Position numbers and translations under genes: made by a program | Assembly (NCBI GenBank): GCA_036806345.1 | Contig: DAIROT010000021.1 | Coordinates: forward strand, 1 to 34,719 | DNA: 34,719 bases | Direction: 5' to 3' | Source of the DNA: QHCF01 sp003244275 | Lineage (GTDB): Bacteria > Actinomycetota > Acidimicrobiia > Acidimicrobiales > QHCF01 | In this document: one piece after another, positions 30,201-34,719 of the stretch | How the letters are laid out: every line of letters starts with the position of its first letter | Numbering within the stretch: position 1 is the stretch's first letter | The notes under the pieces: model-generated | Database searches by the model: none | What the model saw: only the letters and a program-made list of their open reading frames with translations | Told to the model about the DNA's origin: nothing

Positions 30201-31577
30201 GTGCCCACCTTCGGGACTGACGGCGTTCGGGGGCTGGCCAACGCCGAGCTGACGCCCGAGCTGGCCCTGTCCCTGGGCCGGGCGGCGGCTCGGGTCTTGG
30301 GCAAAGGCGGCTTCGTGGTCGGCCGGGACACCCGCCGGTCTGGTCCCATGATCCAGGCCGCCCTGATGGCCGGGCTGGCCTCGCAAGGGGCGGACGTGGC
30401 CGATGCTGGCGTCCTGCCCACACCCGGGGTGGCCCATCTCTGCGCCCACCGTGGGCTGGCCGGCGCGGTGATCTCCGCCTCCCACAACTCTTTCGCCGAC
30501 AACGGGGTGAAGCTGTTCGGCCCGGGAGGGACCAAGCTGAGCGAGAAGGCCGAGGCGGCGGTGAGCGCCGAACTGGGAGACCTGGGCGTCGCGGCGGCCG
30601 AGGCTTGCGAGGACCCGAATCGGCCCACAGGCCCGGCGGTGGGATGGATCAGCTCGGACGCCGATGGTGTCGAGCATTATCGGGCCCATCTCCTGCGAGC
30701 GTTGGAGGGCCGACGCCTGACAGGCGTTCGGGTGGTACTGGACTGCGCCCGGGGGGCGGCCAGCGGACTGGCCGCGTCTGTGTTCGCCGGGCTGGGCGCC
30801 GACGTGGTCGGGGTATTGGCCGACAACCCCGACGGGACCAACATCAACGAGGACTGCGGCTCCACCTGCCCGGACGCGTTGCAGCAGGCGGTGGTGGAGC
30901 GGCGGGCGGACGTGGGTCTGGCCTTCGACGGCGACGCCGACCGGGTGGTGGCGGTGGACGAGAGGGGTGGCCTGGTCGACGGTGACCAGCTGCTGGCCCT
31001 GTTCGCCCCTGACCTTCGCGCCCGGGGTCAGCTGCTTGGGGGAGCGGTGGTGGTGACGGTCATGGCCAACCTGGGCCTTCACCAGGCCATGGCCGCCCAG
31101 GGCATCGGCGTCCGAGAGGTGGCGGTGGGAGACCGCAACGTGTTGGTCGGGCTGGAGGAGGGCGATCTGGCCCTGGGGGGCGAGCAGTCTGGCCATATCA
31201 TCTTTCGGGAGCGAGCCACCACCGGCGACGGCATCCTCACCGGGCTGCTGCTGGCGGACCTGGTGAGCCGACGGGGCCGGCCGCTGAGTGAGCTGGCCGG
31301 AGAGGCCATGACCCGCCTGCCCCAGGAGCTGGTCAACGTGAGGGTCGGTGACCCAGGCCAGCTGGCTGGAGCGGAGCAGGTGTGGGCGGCGGTGGCGGCT
31401 GCGGGGTCGTCTTTGGGGAGATCCGGGCGGGTGGTGGTGCGAGCCAGCGGCACCGAGCCGCTGGTTCGGGTCATGGTGGAGGCGCCCACCCGGGAGCAGG
31501 CGGTCGAGTTGTCGACCCAACTAGCGGCCGTGGTCGGTCGGGAGCTGGGTGCGGCGGGGAGCAACAGGCGCTCATGA
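30201..31577 (+). CDS. glmM: Phosphoglucosamine mutase
   Basis: 458 residues, converts glucosamine-6-phosphate to glucosamine-1-phosphate for peptidoglycan precursors. FGTDGVRGLAN at the start, the phosphoserine loop ISASHNSFADNG (S94), the metal site AFDGDADRVVAV, LGGEQSGHIIF, and the phosphate site RASGTEPLVRVMVE are all present. GTG at 30201 gives the family beginning VPTFGTDGVRG. The start codon abuts a hairpin. Its stop overlaps an ATG at 31574 (ATGA). Confidence 0.97.
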   Translation: MPTFGTDGVRGLANAELTPELALSLGRAAARVLGKGGFVVGRDTRRSGPMIQAALMAGLASQGADVADAGVLPTPGVAHLCAHRGLAGAVISASHNSFADNGVKLFGPGGTKLSEKAEAAVSAELGDLGVAAAEACEDPNRPTGPAVGWISSDADGVEHYRAHLLRALEGRRLTGVRVVLDCARGAASGLAASVFAGLGADVVGVLADNPDGTNINEDCGSTCPDALQQAVVERRADVGLAFDGDADRVVAVDERGGLVDGDQLLALFAPDLRARGQLLGGAVVVTVMANLGLHQAMAAQGIGVREVAVGDRNVLVGLEEGDLALGGEQSGHIIFRERATTGDGILTGLLLADLVSRRGRPLSELAGEAMTRLPQELVNVRVGDPGQLAGAEQVWAAVAAAGSSLGRSGRVVVRASGTEPLVRVMVEAPTREQAVELSTQLAAVVGRELGAAGSNRRS

Positions 31578-31690
31578 ATCGGCATCGTGCTGAGATAGAT
31601 GCCGCCCACGCTGTATACGACCAAACCCCGCTCGACCAGCCCGACGAGTGGGGCGATTTGGCGTCATTCCGCCAGGCGGCCGCGCCGATT

Positions 31691-32156
31691 GTGGGAGTTG
31701 GGATCGACGCGGTGGANNNNNNNNNNCGTCGGCGGCACCGGCGTGGTGCTGCTGGCCAGGTTGGCCGACAGCACGGTGTTCGCGCCCGATCCCGTTGATG
31801 CGGTGGAGGCCGACCGGTTCCGACGGTGCCTGGAGCGTTGTCCCGGGCTGGCCGGGCGGCTCTTTACGGAGGCTGAGCTGGCTTATGGTGAGCGCTTCGC
31901 CGATCCGACGCCTCGACTGGCTGGGCGTTTCGCGGCCAAGGAGGCGGCTATGAAGGCGCTGGGCGTGGGGCTTGGTGCCTTTGGCTGGCACGACGTCGAG
32001 GTGACCCGGACCGTGGGAGGCGCACCTGGGCTGGCGGTGGTCGGACGGGCTGCGGACCTGGCTGGTCGGCAGGGGGTCGTGGCTTGGCGGGGGTCGCTCA
32101 CCCACACCCGCCTCTTGGCGGCGGCAGTGGTGGTCGCGGTGGGTGCCGGAGCGTGA
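31691..32156 (+). CDS. acpS: Holo-[acyl-carrier-protein] synthase (interrupted by a 10-N gap)
   Basis: Transfers phosphopantetheine to acyl carrier protein. After the gap, VDAVEADRFRRCLERCPGLAGRLFTEAEL, RLAGRFAAKEAAMKALGVG and SLTHTRLLAAAVVV are typical. Before the gap the N-terminal motif VGVGIDAVE appears in another frame (GTG at 31691), with a longer in-frame start at ATG 31574 that overlaps the glmM stop. The motif DAVE is thus seen on both sides, so the join may be wrong or the gap length false. True start and frame cannot be fixed here. The stop overlaps nnr (GTGA). Confidence 0.75.
31717..31726. other. Assembly gap (10 N)
   Basis: Exactly ten N bases inside the acpS start region. The same length as the gap at 34034 suggests a fixed-length scaffold filler, so real distance and frame are unknown. 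Confidence 0.98.
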
Positions 32157-33574
32157 GGCCGGTCGTCACGGTGGCCGAGATGAAGGCGATCGATGCCGAG
32201 GCCCTGGGCGGCGGCCCGGCTGACGTGTTGGTGGAGCGGGCCGGAACGGCGGTGGCGAGGGCAGCGCTACGGACGCTGGGTGGCACCTACGGCCGGCGGG
32301 TGGTGGTGGTGGTGGGCAAGGGCCACAACGGTGACGACGGCCGAGTGGCGGCCGACCTGCTTCGCCGGCAGGGCGTCCGGGTAAGAGTGATGGCCGCTCC
32401 CGCTGACCGAGGTGGGCCGGGCGGTGCCAGCGCTGGAGTGCCGGGCTGCGATCTGGTGATTGATGCCGCCTACGGCACCGGGTTCCGGGGCGACTACCGG
32501 GCGCCGGCGGTGCCCGACGGCGTTCGGGTGTTGTCGGTGGACATCCCCTCGGGGGTGGCCGGCGACTCGGGGACCGCTGACGACGGTGCGGCGACGGCCG
32601 ATGTCACTGTGACCTTTGGTGCGCTCAAGCCGGGTCTGGTGCAGGGAGAGGGTCGGTGGCGCGCCGGGCAGGTGGAGGTGGCTGGCATCGGCCTGGACGT
32701 GAGCCGGGCCCTCATCCATGTGGTGGACGATGCCGAGGTACGGAGCCGCCTGCCCCGGCGCCGGCTGGAGGGCCACAAGTGGGATACCGCGGTGACCGTG
32801 GTGGCTGGTTCGCCCGGGATGCTCGGCTCGTCCCGGCTGTGCTCGCGGGCGGCCATGCGAGCCGGGGCGGGGATGGTGCGACTGGGTGTGCCCGGAGCGG
32901 CCCCGTCCGACCTGCCGGCGGACGAGGTGGTGGCCAGCACGCTGCCGGCCGCTGGCTGGGAGCAGGATGTGCTGGCCGACATCGCCCGGTGCAAGGCGCT
33001 GGTGGTGGGACCGGGATTGGGCCGTGGCGACGAGGTGGCCTCAGCCGTGCGCCATCTGGTGAGCCGGGCTGAGGTGCCGATGTTGGTCGATGCCGATGGT
33101 TTGAACGCGCTGGGTGGCGCGGACGCGGTGGCCGAGCTGGCTGGCCGGCGCGGCCATCCGCTGGTCCTCACGCCCCACGCCGGTGAGTTCGCCCGCCTGG
33201 CCGGGAATCCTCCCGGGTCCGACCACATTGAGGCGGCCCGCGAGCTGGCCAGACGGTGCCGGGCCATCGTCCTGCTCAAGGGCACCACCACGGTGGTGGC
33301 TGATCCCGACGGCGAGGTGCTGGTGTGCCTGGCTGGGTCACCCCGTCTGGCCAGCGCCGGTACCGGTGACGTCCTGTCGGGAGTGATCGGCGCCCTATTG
33401 GCTCGCGGCATGGACGCTTTGTCGGCGGCTGGGTTGGGCGCCCACATCCACGGTGCCGCCGCCGGCTTGGGGCCGTCCGAGGGGCTGGTGGCCGGCGACC
33501 TGCTGGATCTTCTCCCGGTCTGGCTGTCGCGCCTGGTGACCGGCCAGGACGGCGGCTCGGCGGGTCGTGGTTGA
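32153..33574 (+). CDS. nnr: Bifunctional NAD(P)HX epimerase / ADP-dependent NAD(P)HX dehydratase
   Basis: 473 residues; repairs damaged NAD(P)H hydrates. The N-domain (about 1-210, epimerase) has VVVVVGKGHNGDDGRVAADLLRRQG and SVDIPSGVAGDSG. The C-domain (about 220-470, dehydratase) has VVAGSPGMLGSSRLCSRAAMRAGAGMV, LVDADGLNAL, LTPHAGEFARL, and the nucleotide-binding GTGDVLSGVIGALLARG. GTG at 32153 overlaps the acpS stop. Placement between acpS and alr is common in Actinomycetota. Its last bases overlap the alr start by eight. Confidence 0.95.
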   Translation: MRPVVTVAEMKAIDAEALGGGPADVLVERAGTAVARAALRTLGGTYGRRVVVVVGKGHNGDDGRVAADLLRRQGVRVRVMAAPADRGGPGGASAGVPGCDLVIDAAYGTGFRGDYRAPAVPDGVRVLSVDIPSGVAGDSGTADDGAATADVTVTFGALKPGLVQGEGRWRAGQVEVAGIGLDVSRALIHVVDDAEVRSRLPRRRLEGHKWDTAVTVVAGSPGMLGSSRLCSRAAMRAGAGMVRLGVPGAAPSDLPADEVVASTLPAAGWEQDVLADIARCKALVVGPGLGRGDEVASAVRHLVSRAEVPMLVDADGLNALGGADAVAELAGRRGHPLVLTPHAGEFARLAGNPPGSDHIEAARELARRCRAIVLLKGTTTVVADPDGEVLVCLAGSPRLASAGTGDVLSGVIGALLARGMDALSAAGLGAHIHGAAAGLGPSEGLVAGDLLDLLPVWLSRLVTGQDGGSAGRG

Positions 33575-34529
33575 GGGCCACCTGCGCCCGGCCCGGGCGG
33601 AGGTGGACCTGGATGCCATCGCCGACAATGCCGCCCTGTTGCGTCGTCTGGTGGCTCCGACGGCCCTGTCCGCGGTGGTCAAGGCCGACGGCTACGGCCA
33701 CGGCGCGGTGCCGGTCGCGCTGGCTGCCTTGCGAGGGGGAGCCACCTGGCTGGCCGTGGCCCTGGTGGAGGAGGGTATCGAGCTGCGCCAGGCAGGCATC
33801 GAGGCCCCGGTCCTGGTCTTGGGCGAGCCCGAGCCAGATGCCATGGCTGAGGCGGTGGCCCACCGACTGACGCTCACCGTCTACACCGCCGAGGGTGTCG
33901 ACGCACTGATCACGGTGGCCAAGCAGGCCCGGGCGACTGGCGGTCCAGCTTCGGTGGTGCACCTCAAGGTGGACACCGGCATGCACCGGCTGGGGGCGGA
34001 CCCGGATGAGGCGGTGGCCCTGGCGGCCCGGTTNNNNNNNNNNCAACCAAATCGGTCCGGCGGGGGCGGCGGCGCTGGCGTACTGCGGCTGGAAGGCCTG
34101 TGGACCCACCTGGCGGTGGCCGACGAGCCCGACAACGCCTACACGGCCGACCAGCTGGAACGGTTCCGGCTGGTCCGGAGCCGTCTGGCCGAGGCCGGCG
34201 TGGTGCCCGCCGTGGTGCACGCCGCCAACTCGGCCGGCGCCCTCGCCCATCCCGGCGCCCGGCTGGACAAGGTTCGCTGCGGCATCTCGGTATACGGGTA
34301 CCCCCCCAACCCTGCGCTGGGCCCTCTGGTCACCCAGGCACTGGGCCAGCCCCTCCGCCCGGCCCTGTCCCTGCGTTCCAGGGTGGTACTGGTCCGGGAG
34401 CTCGATGCCCAGGAGCGCCTTTCCTACGGGCTGCGGTATCGGTTGGGGGAGCGCTCGGTGGTGGCCACCGTGCCGCTCGGCTACGCCGACGGTGTGCCGC
34501 GGGCCCTGTCGGCGGCCGGCGGCGAGGCG
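33567..34529 (+). CDS. alr: Alanine racemase, gapped and cut at its C-terminus
   Basis: PLP enzyme making D-alanine for the wall. ARAEVDLDAIADNAALL precedes the PLP lysine K39 (VVKADGYGHG). HLKVDTGMHRLG follows, then a 10-N gap. After it come LEGLWTHLAVADE, NSAGAL, and the catalytic tyrosine in ERLSYGLRY (34425-34427), followed by PLGYADGVPRALSAAGGE. GTG at 33567 overlaps nnr by eight bases. The normal C-terminal domain (about 100 residues more, with the TMDQ motif) does not follow. From about 34530 the frame continues into unrelated sequence. The frame is the same on both sides of the gap. Confidence 0.85.
34034..34043. other. Assembly gap (10 N)
   Basis: Ten N bases inside alr. The reading frame of alr agrees on both sides, but the true length is unknown. 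Confidence 0.98.
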
Positions 34530-34719
34530 CGCCGGTTGACCTCGATGGCGGAGGGCGCGGGCATTCCGGCTTGGTCTCCGGATGGGCAGCGAATCGCCTT
34601 CACGGCGCTGGTTGCCGAAGAGCGGGAGCCGATGGAGTCGGAGCCGGGCGGAGAAGCGGCGAAGAAGCGACAGCAACAGCGTCCGGTGGAGGTTGATGTC
34701 CTCAAATATAAGCACGATC
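34530..34719 (+). CDS. Fragment resembling an S9 peptidase beta-propeller, joined in frame to alr
   Basis: About 63 codons to the window end read RRLTSMAEGAGIPAWSPDGQ, then RIAFTALVAEE, a Gln/Lys-rich stretch, and VDVLKYKHD. The PAWSPDGQRIAF pattern with a preceding RRLT is typical of TolB/S9-type propeller blades, and the LKYKHD ending is like the N-terminal propeller of acylaminoacyl-peptidases. Codon use becomes richer in A and T than in alr. The fragment has no start of its own. It is probably a chimeric join of two genome regions rather than a natural fusion, but this cannot be settled from one sequence. Confidence 0.6.

Noticed and set aside
1..34719. CRISPR arrays, tRNA or rRNA genes, insertion sequences
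   Set aside because: No regularly spaced repeats of CRISPR type, no cloverleaf or rRNA signature, and no transposase frame were seen.

Overview
This window is a GC-rich bacterial segment dominated by one long ribosomal-protein cluster. Gene order, the zinc-type S14, S4 and L36, an actinobacterial GlnR-like regulator beside glutamine synthetase, and heavy use of GTG/TTG starts suggest an uncultured Actinomycetota genome. Acidimicrobiia is my best guess, by inference only. Two runs of exactly 10 N and an abrupt chimeric right end suggest a scaffolded metagenome-type assembly.

Left part (1-12361). An Mrp/ApbC iron-sulfur carrier (minus strand, cut by the window start) diverges from an IscA/ErpA-type protein. 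Next come a membrane-anchored trypsin-like protease with a repetitive N-terminus, a short fused molybdenum-hydroxylase-like protein, and a RidA protein. A nitrogen block follows: a GlnR-like regulator directly after a GSI-alpha-like glutamine synthetase, and a divergent adenylylation-type glutamine synthetase. A TacA-type antitoxin is followed by a toxin gene that has lost its middle. An ArsM-like methyltransferase then diverges from an APC-family permease, with a palindrome between them.

Central part (about 12430-30109). A promoter-like site and a leader with four hairpins precede rplC-rplD-rplW-rplB-rpsS-rplV-rpsC-rplP-rpmC-rpsQ-rplN-rplX-rplE-rpsN-rpsH-rplF-rplR-rpsE-rpmD-rplO-secY-adk-map. 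After a second promoter-like site come infA-rpmJ-rpsM-rpsK-rpsD-rpoA-rplQ-truA-rplM-rpsI. Most genes overlap by 1-4 bases or are a few bases apart, so translation is probably coupled. rpsJ, normally first in this cluster, is absent. infA appears to start at CTG. A 19-base element occurs exactly three times, in the gaps before rpsE, rpmJ (inverted) and glmM, where it forms one arm of a long hairpin.

Right part (30201-34719). glmM, acpS (with a gap), nnr and alr form a run of cell-envelope and cofactor genes. alr has a 10-N gap, and near 34530 it changes in frame into sequence resembling an S9 peptidase beta-propeller, which is probably an assembly join.

I do not see a complete new defence or mobile system. 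The least explained signals are the three-copy element, the structured leader, the CTG start of infA and the compact molybdenum-hydroxylase fusion.
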